The notes: generated by a model from the letters alone, not told the origin. Shown: positions 9,085-18,245, numbered from the stretch's first letter. The stretch: 64,000 nucleotides of DNA from Lachnospiraceae bacterium UBA5902 (GCA_002431865.1 DJEI01000111.1:4286-68285); one strand, 5' to 3'. A program made the numbers and translations.

Positions 9085-9834
9085 GTGAGCAAAGAGACAA
9101 AAAAAGACGTAATTACATTATCCCATGTTGGCATGGAATTTCATCTGAACAAGGAAAAGGTTGACAGCCTGAAGGAATATTTTATCAAGCTTGTGAAGCA
9201 TGATATCGCGTACACGGAGTTCTGGGCGTTAAAGGATGTGTCCTTTACAGTGAAGCAGGGCGACCGTGTTGGAATCCTTGGGTTAAACGGTGCAGGCAAA
9301 TCTACTTTAATGAAGGTAATTGCCGGTGTGTTTAAACCGACCGAGGGAACGATCGAGAAAAAAGGTGTGCTTGCCCCGATGATCGAGCTTGGCGCCGGAT
9401 TTGATATGCAGTACACCGGTGCGGAAAATATCTTCCTCTATGGTGCGGTGCTTGGACACTCGCGCAAGTTCATGGAAGAGAAATTTGATGAGATCGTGAA
9501 GTTCTCTGAGCTTGGAAAATTTATTGATGTGCCGCTCAAGAACTATTCTTCCGGTATGAAGGCGAGACTTGGATTCTCGATTGCGACTGTGGTACGCCCG
9601 GATATTCTGATCCTTGATGAGGTGTTGTCGGTCGGCGATGCGAAATTTCGAAAGAAGAGTGAGAAGAAACTGGTCGATATGATGGATACCGGCGTGACGG
9701 TACTTTTTGTGTCGCACAACTTGGATCAGGTGAAACGTATCTGTAACAAGGCGATGATTCTGGAACATGGGGAAATGAAAGCTTATGGAGATATCGATGA
9801 GGTAGCTCCAATCTACGAAGAGATGATTAACTAA
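9085..9834 (+). CDS. ATP-binding subunit of the teichoic acid/polysaccharide exporter (TagH-like)
   Basis: An ABC ATPase of about 249 residues: Walker A GLNGAGKST, signature YSSGMKARL, Walker B ILILDEV with SVGD, and the switch His in LFVSHN. These variants (SSGM, LDEVLSVGD) are typical of TagH/Wzt. An upstream ATG at 9070 also exists, but GGGAGGAG at 9072-9079 is correctly spaced only for the GTG at 9085. It lacks the C-terminal carbohydrate-binding extension of long Wzt proteins, so export is probably not coupled to a chain-end cap. Confidence 0.92.
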   Translation: MSKETKKDVITLSHVGMEFHLNKEKVDSLKEYFIKLVKHDIAYTEFWALKDVSFTVKQGDRVGILGLNGAGKSTLMKVIAGVFKPTEGTIEKKGVLAPMIELGAGFDMQYTGAENIFLYGAVLGHSRKFMEEKFDEIVKFSELGKFIDVPLKNYSSGMKARLGFSIATVVRPDILILDEVLSVGDAKFRKKSEKKLVDMMDTGVTVLFVSHNLDQVKRICNKAMILEHGEMKAYGDIDEVAPIYEEMIN

Positions 9835-9835
9835 T

Positions 9836-10987
9836 ATGGGATTTTATATCAGGCAGATTATAAAAATGATGGCACAACATGTGCTGTTTCCAATTTATTA
9901 TTTTATCTGTTGCCGCAAGCCGGTCAAAAAGGGGCTGGTTGTGTTCGCCGATGAGCATAAGACGGCATGTCCGCCTTCAATGCAGCGGCTGCATGATGCC
10001 CTGCTTTCGCAGGAAAGCTTTACAGTGGTGGATGATTTCTTTGATCTGCAGGCAATGTCCGCGCAGACAGGTATGCGGCGGATGCTTGCATTTATGAAGC
10101 TGTATGCACAGGCAGAGTTTGTCATTTTACAGGATAATTTCCTGCCAGTGTCCTCCTGCCATAAGCGGAAGGGGACAACCGTGATCCAGCTGTGGCACGG
10201 CTGCGGTGCATTTAAGAGGTTTGGCTATGATGCAAAGGATGATATCCCGCGGTTTTATAAGGGGAATGTCTATAAGAACTATGACCTTGTGACAGTGAGC
10301 AGTCCTTACTGCCGTCCGTTTTTCACATCGGCGATGCGGATTAAGCATCCGAAGACGGTGCGGGCGTACGGAAGCAGCTATACGGATTGCTATTTTGATG
10401 AAGCTTATAAAGCAGTGATGCGGGAGGAGTTCGAGCAGGTCTATGGTGCGAAGAGCGGAAGAACCGTGATCGTATGGGCACCGACCTTCCGGGGAAATGC
10501 CGGACAGCAGAACAAGAGTGGGCGGATGATCGGGGAGATCTGGATCGATGAACTTGCGAAAAATCCGGACTATCTGGTGATAAAAAGTCTGCATCCGCAT
10601 ATGTTGAAACGGGGAGAGACACAGCCGCTTACGACTGGAGAGCTGCTTTTCTCCGCAGATTTACTGATTACAGATTACTCATCTATTTTATTTGAATATT
10701 TACTGCTTGATAAACCGATGCTGTTTTTTGCACCGGATCTGGAAACATATGGCGCAGACCGGGGTTGGTATCTGTCCTATAAAGATATGCCGGGCGTAAT
10801 TGTGACAGAGGGAGAACGGCTGGCGGGTGCGGTTGCTGGCACATTGGGAAAGGATGTGTACGCAGAGAAACGTCATGCGTTCCGGGAGCAGTATATGAGC
10901 CGTTGTGATGGAAATGCAACAAAACGATTGATTCGATATATTTTACATGAGGAGACAAAGAGAAACGATGTTGAAAAGTTTGTTTAA
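9836..10987 (+). CDS. CDP-glycerol glycerophosphotransferase family protein, first copy
   Basis: 383 residues, no signal peptide, amphipathic N-terminus. Family motifs are LWHGCGAFKRFG, IKSLHPHM and ITDYSSILFEY, the last two binding the CDP-polyol in TagB/TagF enzymes. It should transfer polyol phosphate units to the lipid-linked chain at the cytoplasmic membrane face. The start codon is one base after the exporter stop, and the end overlaps the next, homologous gene by 20 bases. Two diverged copies suggest a primase and a polymerase, or two donors; sequence alone does not say which is which. Confidence 0.88.
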   Translation: MGFYIRQIIKMMAQHVLFPIYYFICCRKPVKKGLVVFADEHKTACPPSMQRLHDALLSQESFTVVDDFFDLQAMSAQTGMRRMLAFMKLYAQAEFVILQDNFLPVSSCHKRKGTTVIQLWHGCGAFKRFGYDAKDDIPRFYKGNVYKNYDLVTVSSPYCRPFFTSAMRIKHPKTVRAYGSSYTDCYFDEAYKAVMREEFEQVYGAKSGRTVIVWAPTFRGNAGQQNKSGRMIGEIWIDELAKNPDYLVIKSLHPHMLKRGETQPLTTGELLFSADLLITDYSSILFEYLLLDKPMLFFAPDLETYGADRGWYLSYKDMPGVIVTEGERLAGAVAGTLGKDVYAEKRHAFREQYMSRCDGNATKRLIRYILHEETKRNDVEKFV

Positions 10988-12233
10988 AAAATTCAAGAAG
11001 ACGATTGTATTTAAGACGATTCAGAAGACGATTCCATACCGGGCACTGCGCAAGGTGTACCGTGCGTGCAGAAAACGGGCGCGCATGATCTACCGTTATG
11101 AGATGCTGCGGAAGCATTATCCGAAGCTTTACAATAAGTATGCGGAAAGACCGGTCAACGAGAAGAAGGTTGTCTTTATCGAAGTGCGGGAGAGCAAGAT
11201 CAGCGACAGTTTTTCCCTGATGTACAAGAAGGTACAGGAGGAACACAAATACGAAATTCATACGCATTTTCTGCGCAGTGGTTTCTCCAAGCGGAAAGAC
11301 TACCAGCATGCTTGTGAGGCGATGATTACAGATATCGCGGATGCAAAATATATCTTCTTAAATGAATCCTCCGATGTGATTGCGGCACTTCCGATGCGTA
11401 AGGAGACGATTGTTACGCAGCTCTGGCATGGCTGTGGTGCGTTTAAAAAGTTCGGTATGAGCACCGCAGAGCTGATCTTTGGTGATGACAGAAAGACATT
11501 GGAGAAATACCCATATCATGGAAATTACACCTATGTGACAGTCAGCTCACCGGAGGTTGTCTGGGCGTATGAGGAGGCAATGTCCCTGCAGGATAAAAAG
11601 GGCGTGGTTGTGCCAACCGGTATTTCACGTTCAGATATCTTCTATGATGAAGAAGCAAAAAAGGCAGCACAGGAAAAACTGCTTTCTGTAGTGCCGCAGG
11701 CAAAGGGCAAGAAGGTGATTCTGTATGCGCCGACGTTCCGTGGCAGGGTTGCAAAAGCAAAGACACCAAATCAGCTGGATATTGCGGCGTTTGGCGATGC
11801 ACTGGGGAAAGATTATATACTTTTGATTAAATTACATCCATTTGTGAAGAAGCGGACTGCGATTCCGGAAGGATACGAGGATTTTGCCTTTGATCTGACG
11901 GATGATATGAGCATAGAGGAGTTATTGTTTGTGGCAGATATCTGTATCTCGGATTATTCGTCGCTTGTATTTGAATATTCGCTGTTTGAAAAGCCGATGA
12001 TCTTTTTTGCATTTGATCTGGATAACTACTATGACTGGCGTGGATTTTATTATGATTATAAGGAATTTGTCCCGGGACCGATTCACACGACGAATGAAGA
12101 GATGATAGAGTATATCCAGCATGTGGATGAGCGGTTTGATAAGAAAAAGGTGCAGGAATTCCGGCAGAAATTTATGAGTGCCTGCGACGGACATGCGACC
12201 GAGCGGATTATGAAAATGATGTTTGGAGAGTAA
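10968..12233 (+). CDS. CDP-glycerol glycerophosphotransferase family protein, second copy
   Basis: About 421 residues, homologous to the preceding gene: LWHGCGAFKKFG, IKLHPFVKK and ISDYSSLVFEY are in the same order. The N-terminal 50 residues are strongly basic, suiting a peripheral membrane enzyme. An ATG at 10947 is in frame, but the one at 10968 fits the family better. Its role is elongation or priming of a poly(polyol phosphate) chain. No TagD for making CDP-glycerol is in the window, so the donor comes from elsewhere or is the product of the 6478/7206 pair. Confidence 0.88.
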   Translation: MLKSLFKKFKKTIVFKTIQKTIPYRALRKVYRACRKRARMIYRYEMLRKHYPKLYNKYAERPVNEKKVVFIEVRESKISDSFSLMYKKVQEEHKYEIHTHFLRSGFSKRKDYQHACEAMITDIADAKYIFLNESSDVIAALPMRKETIVTQLWHGCGAFKKFGMSTAELIFGDDRKTLEKYPYHGNYTYVTVSSPEVVWAYEEAMSLQDKKGVVVPTGISRSDIFYDEEAKKAAQEKLLSVVPQAKGKKVILYAPTFRGRVAKAKTPNQLDIAAFGDALGKDYILLIKLHPFVKKRTAIPEGYEDFAFDLTDDMSIEELLFVADICISDYSSLVFEYSLFEKPMIFFAFDLDNYYDWRGFYYDYKEFVPGPIHTTNEEMIEYIQHVDERFDKKKVQEFRQKFMSACDGHATERIMKMMFGE

Positions 12234-12235
12234 AA

Positions 12236-12994
12236 ATGGTTTCAGTGATTATTCCATGTTACAACGCAAGACAGTATATATGTGAGGCGCTTACCTCCGC
12301 GGTGGCACAGGAATACGTGCACGAGGTGATACTGGTGGATGACTGCTCAACGGATGATTCCGTGGCATGTGTGCAGGCGTGGCTCGATGTGCACGCGGCG
12401 CAGACGGCAGATATTTCTATCCGGGTGCTGCAGAATGCAGAAAACAGCGGAGTCGCCGCGTCGAGAAACCGTGGTGTGCAGGAGGCAGACGGAAAATATA
12501 TTGCATTTTTAGATGCGGATGACCGGTTTGCACCGGGAAAACTGGAAAAACAGGTGGAGCTTTTGGAACAGACGGGGGCATGTCTTTGCAATACTGCCCG
12601 CGTGCTGATGACGCCGGATGGAAGCCTGACACAGACAATCATGCATACCCCGGAGAAAATTACACTTGCAGAGCTGGAAAAAACGAATGTGATCAACTGT
12701 TCTTCTGTGGTTGCCCCCAGGGAGATTCTGCTGAAATATCCGATGCAGCACAGCGAGGTGCATGAGGATTATCTGACATGGCTTCAGATGCTGCGGACAT
12801 ATCCGTTTGCGGTTGGCATCGATGAACCGTTGCTGGAGTATCGTTTATCCGAGCATGGAAAGTCAAGGAACAAGCTGAAATCGGCACGGATGACATATCG
12901 TACCTACCGACTGGCAGGGTATCCGGTATGGAAATCCTGCAGGATGTTTTTGAGCTATATGGTAAATGGTTTGAAAAAGTATGCCACGCATTAA
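12236..12994 (+). CDS. GT2-family glycosyltransferase
   Basis: 252 residues beginning VSVIIPCYNARQYI, with EVILVDDCSTDDS and FLDADDRF (the DxD metal site), a standard GT-A family 2 enzyme. It has no membrane helices. It is the last gene of the operon, two bases after the polymerase, and probably adds a sugar to the repeat unit or decorates the chain. Donor and acceptor are unknown. Confidence 0.88.
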   Translation: MVSVIIPCYNARQYICEALTSAVAQEYVHEVILVDDCSTDDSVACVQAWLDVHAAQTADISIRVLQNAENSGVAASRNRGVQEADGKYIAFLDADDRFAPGKLEKQVELLEQTGACLCNTARVLMTPDGSLTQTIMHTPEKITLAELEKTNVINCSSVVAPREILLKYPMQHSEVHEDYLTWLQMLRTYPFAVGIDEPLLEYRLSEHGKSRNKLKSARMTYRTYRLAGYPVWKSCRMFLSYMVNGLKKYATH

Positions 12995-13106
12995 AAATTC
13001 ACTGTATTTTCAAAGAGTACAGGGAATCAAAGATTGATTTTAAAGGCAAGATGCGATATGATAAGAAAGAACGGCTTTGCCGAATAAAGGTTTGAGAGGT
13101 ATGGAT

Positions 13107-13883
13107 ATGGTTGACGAGAAGAAAACCATCCTTATGACGAAGCTTGCGATATTTGAGAAACATGAGAAGAATAAAAGCTTGGTTGTGAGTAAATATTATA
13201 GAAGTGATTATGTCCGTTATAATGTGTTAAAAACATGGGTGGCAGTGACAGTACTATACTGGTGTGTCATTGCAGGATACATATTCATGACATTTGACAG
13301 TATCTTAGAGAAAATGAACAATCTGGATTATTTTGCGGTCGTATATAAGATGCTGGGTGGCTATGTGATCATCTGTGCAATCTATTTTCTGTTTGCATTT
13401 ATCCTGTATAATTATCGGTATAAGAAAGCAAGAAATGGACTGGTACAGTACAATATTAACCTGAAAGAACTGATCCATGCGGACGATCCGCCGGAGATGC
13501 AGCGACGTATGGTAGACGATACAAAGCGGACAACGGATGATATTTCTGCAGCCAGAGCACATGCGCCACAGCAGGCATCCCGTGCCAATGTCAGCCGGTC
13601 TGAGATGGTACAGCGGCAGCTGCAGGCACAGCAGGAACGCAAGAATCAGGAGATTATCGAGAATGTAAAGCGCCGGAATGAGCGTATTTCTGAGAAACAG
13701 CAGGAAGAAGCACAGAGACAGCGCGAGATGGAAGAAGAACGACGCAGAATCCGCGCACGTCGTGCTCGGTTAGAGAGGGAGCAGTTGGAGCGGATCAGAC
13801 AGGAACAGCAAGGTATGTACCGGGAAGATCATGTCTATAATACAAATACACCGAACGGTGCAGGAAGGGGAGAAAACGAATGA
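13107..13883 (+). CDS. unrecognised two-helix membrane protein with charged coiled-coil tail
   Basis: About 258 residues. After a cytosolic segment of about 45 residues come two membrane helices (about 47-67 and 90-115), then a long hydrophilic region rich in Gln, Glu and Arg (about 165-245) that should form a coiled coil. GAGAGG at 13094-13099 is well placed for the ATG at 13107; ATG 13101 and TTG 13077 are in frame but worse. The stop overlaps the next start (ATGA). It lies upstream of cdaA and may belong to a c-di-AMP or envelope module. I do not recognise the family. Confidence 0.7.
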   Translation: MVDEKKTILMTKLAIFEKHEKNKSLVVSKYYRSDYVRYNVLKTWVAVTVLYWCVIAGYIFMTFDSILEKMNNLDYFAVVYKMLGGYVIICAIYFLFAFILYNYRYKKARNGLVQYNINLKELIHADDPPEMQRRMVDDTKRTTDDISAARAHAPQQASRANVSRSEMVQRQLQAQQERKNQEIIENVKRRNERISEKQQEEAQRQREMEEERRRIRARRARLEREQLERIRQEQQGMYREDHVYNTNTPNGAGRGENE

Positions 13884-14983
13884 CTGGATTGCTAGCAGTG
13901 AGAAATTCCATACGTGATTTTTTGAGAAAATATGATGAGGTAACCACTCCGATTCTTCGGTTTATCTTTTCGTTTATTTTATTTTCTTGTATAAATTCTC
14001 TGTTTGGATATAGTGAGTTTTTACATAGAGGTGTTATCACATTTTTATTGTCTGTGATCAGTGCGCTTGTGACAGGACCGGTTGTTGTATTTCTGGCAGG
14101 TGTAGTCATTGCCGTCCATTGCTTCTCGGTATCGATGGATGTAGGCGTTTTGTGCCTGTTGTTATTCCTTGTGATGTATTGCTCCTTTATTCGGATGTTC
14201 CAGAACACGGGATATGTGCTGGCATTGGTGCCAATCTTATATATGTTGAAGATTCCGTTTGCAGCGCCTGTTATGGTAGCAATCTTTGCAGGATTTTCCG
14301 GCGCAGTTCCGGCTGCATTTGGTGTGGTAATTTATTATTTTGCACAGTATGTAAAAGAAGCAAGAGCAACCATCCTTCTTGGTGAGGATGTGGATTTTCA
14401 GGGATACTCCTATATTGTAAATGGTATGATGAAGGATAAGGCAATGCTGCTTGCAATCATTTCATTTGTAGTTGTTGTTATGGTGACGGCACTTATCCAT
14501 CAGTTGAATTTTGACTATGCATGGTATGTTGCGATTGGTGTTGGAAGCGTATTTACGATTCTGGTATTTGTGGTATGTGGCATGATGGTTGACGCCAGTG
14601 TTCCAGCGGGAAGTCTGGTGCTCGGTGCGATTCTCGGTGGAGCGCTTGGTGTGATTATACAGATGTGTAAGAGTGTGATTGATTACTCACACAAGGAATC
14701 CGTGCAGTTTGAAGATGATGATTACTATTATTATGTAAAGGCGATTCCCAAGGTGGAAAATGCACAGAAAAAACGTGTAAAAACCATGACGGAGGAAGAA
14801 GTTGTGGAGCAGGTGAAAAAGCCACGCTCACAGCAGAGTGCAAATAGTCAGGCAAGACAGTCTCGCCCACAGCAGGGTGCAAACGGTCAGGCAAGACAGC
14901 CACGTCCGCAGCAGGGTGCAAATGGTCAGGCAAGACAGCCACGCCCACAGAAAAACCGAAACAACGGACAGGCAAATCGATAA
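13880..14983 (+). CDS. unrecognised polytopic membrane protein with repeat-bearing tail
   Basis: 367 residues. Residues about 20-270 contain roughly eight hydrophobic helices in two groups, separated by a hydrophilic stretch. The tail is basic and built from a 13-residue unit (RPQQGANGQARQP) repeated about three times, encoded by tandem 39-bp repeats. It overlaps the preceding gene by four bases and is followed 27 bases later by cdaA, which suggests co-expression. No catalytic motif is visible. The tail length probably varies between strains. Confidence 0.7.
   Translation: MTGLLAVRNSIRDFLRKYDEVTTPILRFIFSFILFSCINSLFGYSEFLHRGVITFLLSVISALVTGPVVVFLAGVVIAVHCFSVSMDVGVLCLLLFLVMYCSFIRMFQNTGYVLALVPILYMLKIPFAAPVMVAIFAGFSGAVPAAFGVVIYYFAQYVKEARATILLGEDVDFQGYSYIVNGMMKDKAMLLAIISFVVVVMVTALIHQLNFDYAWYVAIGVGSVFTILVFVVCGMMVDASVPAGSLVLGAILGGALGVIIQMCKSVIDYSHKESVQFEDDDYYYYVKAIPKVENAQKKRVKTMTEEEVVEQVKKPRSQQSANSQARQSRPQQGANGQARQPRPQQGANGQARQPRPQKNRNNGQANR
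14823..14939 (+). repeat. three tandem 39-bp repeats coding for the RPQQGANGQARQP tail
   Basis: Units start at 14823, 14862 and 14901 with few mismatches, and a partial fourth begins at 14940. The length is a multiple of three, so changes in copy number keep the frame. This is a coding minisatellite, not a CRISPR array: there are no spacers. Confidence 0.9.
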
Positions 14984-15010
14984 GACTAGTGATGGTTAAG
15001 GGGTGTTAGT

Positions 15011-15883
15011 TTGAAAAAGTTACTCACGGCATTAGGTGTATATTTTGACTGGTTTTACATACCAAAGATCCATGTGACGGATATTGTTGAGATCATTATT
15101 CTGTCGTATGTAATTTACCATGTCATGATCTGGTTTAAAAAGACGCGTGCATGGACCCTGTTCAAAGGAATTGTTGTGTTGTTTATCTTTGTCGGACTGG
15201 CAACCCTTTTTCGTTTGAATACGATTCTGTGGATCTTCCGAAACACGATCAGTGTCGGTATTATCGCGGTGATCATTTTGTTCCAGCCGGAGCTTCGGCG
15301 GGCGCTGGAAGAGCTGGGACGAAAGAAGATCTTTACGGATGTTCTGGTGAGGGACGATAAGAATCTGCATCTGGAGCGTGTCAACAATCATACGATTGAT
15401 GAGCTTGTTGCAGCATCCATTGATATGGGTAAGGTAAAGACCGGTGCCCTGATTGTTATCGAGCAGGACGTTGCGCTTGGAGAATATGAAAATACAGGAA
15501 TCCTGATCGATGCTGCTTTGACAAGACAGCTACTGATCAATATATTTGAGCACAATACCCCGTTGCATGATGGCGCGGTGATCATACGGGATAACCGTGT
15601 ACTTGCGGCAACCTGTTATCTGCCACTTACGGATCGTATTGACCTGAACAAGGCACTTGGAACGAGACATCGTGCAGCCGTTGGTATCAGTGAAGTATCT
15701 GATAGCATGACGATCGTGGTATCCGAGGAAACCGGAGAAATCTCGGTCGCTTACGGCGGAACCCTGTATCGGAATCTGGATGCGATTGAACTTCGAAAGA
15801 AATTGACCTCTTTACAGCCGGTAGTTCCGGAGCACAGACGTGCAAGACTGCGGAAAGGGGGCAAAAAGAATGGAAAAAAATAA
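15011..15883 (+). CDS. cdaA: diadenylate cyclase CdaA
   Basis: 290 residues. Three membrane helices (about 15-95) precede the DAC domain (about 100-260) with both signatures, LHDGAVIIRDN (DGA motif) and LGTRHRAAVG (RHR motif). It condenses two ATP to c-di-AMP, which controls potassium, osmolyte balance and wall homeostasis. The start is TTG, preceded by AAGGGGTG. It overlaps cdaR, the usual partner, by 14 bases. glmM, normally third in this operon, is absent here. Confidence 0.96.
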   Translation: MKKLLTALGVYFDWFYIPKIHVTDIVEIIILSYVIYHVMIWFKKTRAWTLFKGIVVLFIFVGLATLFRLNTILWIFRNTISVGIIAVIILFQPELRRALEELGRKKIFTDVLVRDDKNLHLERVNNHTIDELVAASIDMGKVKTGALIVIEQDVALGEYENTGILIDAALTRQLLINIFEHNTPLHDGAVIIRDNRVLAATCYLPLTDRIDLNKALGTRHRAAVGISEVSDSMTIVVSEETGEISVAYGGTLYRNLDAIELRKKLTSLQPVVPEHRRARLRKGGKKNGKK

Positions 15884-17108
15884 GAACGAGCTTGGACATA
15901 TCGGATACAAGATTTCGGCAGTTTTGCTTGCGATTGTTGCCTGGCTTGCAGTGGCAAATATTTCCGATTACCAGACGACACGGCAGATATCCAATATTCC
16001 GGTCACTCAGATCAATGGCGACGTGCTTGATGAACTGGATCAGGTGTACGATGTAGTGAGTGGAGACACGGTAGATATTATAGTGAAAGGCAGACGATCT
16101 GTAGTCGGTTCACTGGATAAAGATGATTTTACGGCAATTGCGGATCTGTCAACGATGTCGATTACCAATACGGTATCCATATCTGTGGAAGCAAAAAGCA
16201 ATACTGTTCAGAGCGAGATCAACATTACCTGTGTGGATAATACGATGAAACTCAATCTGGAAGAGAAGGTGACACAGCAATTTCCAATCAAGGTGGTCAC
16301 AACTGGAAGTACGAAGAATGGATATGCGGTAAGTGGAACGAGTTCTACGCCGAATATCGTTAAGGTGGAAGGTCCGAAGAGCGCGGTCGAGAAGATTACA
16401 GAGATTCGGGCATCGGTCGATGTAGACAAGAAATATTCCAGCTTCGAAACAGAGTCGGAGCTTCATATTTACGATGCATACGGAGAAGAGATTACAAATG
16501 ATAAGATTACTTTGGATGCCGCATCGGCAAAGGTAGGTGTTGAGATTTATGCAACCAAGTCCGTGCCAATTGAAGTGAATCTGCGCGGTACACCGGGAGA
16601 TGGCTACGGTGTGGAAGGCGTGGTATATCAGCCACAGAGTGTAGAACTGGTTGGACCGGCGGATGCACTTGCCAAGATAGAAACCGTAGATGTGGATGAT
16701 GTATCTGTGAGCGGTATGACCGAAGACTATCAGGCGGATGTAGATATTCGTGATTATCTGCCGGATGGAGTTTCCGTGGTAGATATTCCACCAGAGATTA
16801 CCGTGAATATCTCAATTACGAAGCTGGAAGATAAGAAGCTGACTGTGACAGCAAACAGCTTTGTGCTTGACAAGCAGGTGGATGGTTATCAGTATGAGGT
16901 GACGATCAATAACTTTACGATCACGGCATCTGGATTTGCAGATGTGGTATCAAAGCTGACGTTGGATGATATTGTCCCAACGATTGACTGTTCCGGACTG
17001 CCAGTTGGCAATCATGGAAATGTGACTGTAACTTTGAAGCAGATTGATGGTGTGACGTATACGATGAGTGGTACGGTCAGTGTTAATGTCACAAACGCAG
17101 AGGAATAA
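15870..17108 (+). CDS. cdaR: CdaA regulator CdaR (YbbR-like)
   Basis: About 412 residues: one N-terminal membrane helix (about 12-32), then an extracytoplasmic region of four YbbR repeats of about 80-90 residues, each with a beta-rich pattern around NIPV or VPIEV. CdaR binds CdaA at the membrane and modulates its activity. AAAGGGGG at 15854-15861 selects the ATG at 15870 over a GTG at 15840. Overlap with cdaA implies coupled translation. Confidence 0.93.
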   Translation: MEKNKNELGHIGYKISAVLLAIVAWLAVANISDYQTTRQISNIPVTQINGDVLDELDQVYDVVSGDTVDIIVKGRRSVVGSLDKDDFTAIADLSTMSITNTVSISVEAKSNTVQSEINITCVDNTMKLNLEEKVTQQFPIKVVTTGSTKNGYAVSGTSSTPNIVKVEGPKSAVEKITEIRASVDVDKKYSSFETESELHIYDAYGEEITNDKITLDAASAKVGVEIYATKSVPIEVNLRGTPGDGYGVEGVVYQPQSVELVGPADALAKIETVDVDDVSVSGMTEDYQADVDIRDYLPDGVSVVDIPPEITVNISITKLEDKKLTVTANSFVLDKQVDGYQYEVTINNFTITASGFADVVSKLTLDDIVPTIDCSGLPVGNHGNVTVTLKQIDGVTYTMSGTVSVNVTNAEE

Positions 17109-17171
17109 AGATTCGGGAATGGGATGGATCCGCCAGATGGAGGATGCAAGAGAAGAAAGAAGCGTGAGAAT

Positions 17172-17900
17172 GTGGAACAGGAAAAGATAGAAGCATTGAA
17201 ACAGGCAGTTGCCATGTGTAACTCCATTGTGTTTTTTGGCGGTGCGGGTGTGTCGACGGAGAGTGGAATTCCGGATTTCCGAAGCACAGATGGTCTGTAT
17301 AACCAGAAGTACAAATATCCACCGGAGACGATTGTCAGCCACAGCTTTTATATGCAGCGGACAGAAGAATTCTATGAGTTCTACAAGGATAAAATGCTGT
17401 TCCCACAGGCACAGCCAAATGCCGCTCACAGGAAGCTTGCAGAGTTAGAGCAGGCTGGAAAACTCAAAGCGGTTATCACACAGAATATCGATGGACTGCA
17501 TCAGGCAGCAGGCAGCAAAGAAGTGTTAGAACTGCATGGTTCCGTACACCGGAATTACTGTACGAAGTGTAAGAAGTTTTTCCCGCTTTCGTATATCGTA
17601 GAATCGAAAGGGATTCCAACGTGTGATGCGTGCGGAGCGATCATCAAACCAGATGTTGTCCTGTATGAAGAAGGACTTGACCAAAGTGTATTGACACGGG
17701 CAATCAATCATATCGCGAAAGCGGATATGCTGATCATTGGCGGTACATCGTTAGCTGTATATCCAGCGGCGGGACTGATTGATTATTTCCATGGAAAATA
17801 TCTGGTTGTAATCAACATGGCGTCGACGCCACGTGATTCGTTTGCGGATATTGTTATCAATGGTAAGATCGGTGAGGTATTATCACAAATCGAGGTCTGA
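17172..17900 (+). CDS. NAD-dependent protein deacylase (sirtuin, CobB-like)
   Basis: About 242 residues from GTG 17172; an in-frame ATG at 17124 would add 16 basic residues that do not look like the family. Sir2 motifs in order: FFGGAGVSTESGIPDFRS (NAD loop), TQNIDGLH with HGS (catalytic His), four zinc cysteines in CTKC and CDAC, VVLYEE and IIGGTSLAVYPA. It removes acyl groups from lysines using NAD. It follows cdaR closely and may share its transcript; the functional link is unknown. The start is uncertain because no good ribosome site precedes the GTG. Confidence 0.92.
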   Translation: MEQEKIEALKQAVAMCNSIVFFGGAGVSTESGIPDFRSTDGLYNQKYKYPPETIVSHSFYMQRTEEFYEFYKDKMLFPQAQPNAAHRKLAELEQAGKLKAVITQNIDGLHQAAGSKEVLELHGSVHRNYCTKCKKFFPLSYIVESKGIPTCDACGAIIKPDVVLYEEGLDQSVLTRAINHIAKADMLIIGGTSLAVYPAAGLIDYFHGKYLVVINMASTPRDSFADIVINGKIGEVLSQIEV

Positions 17901-17909
17901 GGCAGGACT

Positions 17910-17938
17910 TGACAGACCAAAACGATGGTGCTAAAGTA
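17910..17938 (+). promoter_or_regulatory. promoter of the riboflavin operon
   Basis: TTGACA (17910-17915), 17-base spacer, TAAAGT (17933-17938). Predicted start near 17945, shortly before the FMN aptamer. Confidence 0.6.
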
Positions 17939-17968
17939 CAGTTGTGTCAATAAAGTAAATAAATATTT

Positions 17969-18075
17969 ACTCGGGGCGGGGTGCGATTCCCCACCGGCGG
18001 TATAGCCCGCGCGCAGTGATGCATGATTTGGTGAGATTCCAAAGCCGACAGTATAGTCTGGATGAGAGAGTAAGG
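17969..18075 (+). promoter_or_regulatory. FMN riboswitch (RFN element)
   Basis: All conserved RFN blocks are present in order: GGGGCGGGGTGCGATTCCCC, ACCGGCGGTATAGCCCGCG, the variable stem, GGTGAGATTCCAAAGCCGAC and AGTCTGGATGAGAGAGTAAGG. A terminator at 18141-18182 follows it before ribD, so FMN should cause premature termination. Confidence 0.97.
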
Positions 18076-18140
18076 ATAGAACTGCAGAAAAAATGGCAGC
18101 GTGCGATGCACAATGACAGTCATTTGATTTCGATGCGGAT

Positions 18141-18182
18141 AAGCCCCGGTGGTACATAACGATATGTGACCGGGGCTTTTCT
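18141..18182 (+). terminator. FMN-controlled intrinsic terminator in the ribD leader
   Basis: AAGCCCCGGT (18141-18150) pairs perfectly with ACCGGGGCTT (18169-18178) followed by TTTT. It is the likely expression platform of the riboswitch. Confidence 0.9.
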
Positions 18183-18245
18183 TATGCGTGATAATATCCA
18201 CTGAGCACATGCATCGATATGTAATAGAACAAAGAAGGTGATAAA

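Noticed and set aside
14823-14939. Regular repeats as a possible CRISPR array
   Set aside because: Units are directly adjacent, in frame and without spacers; they code for a protein tail, and no cas genes are present.
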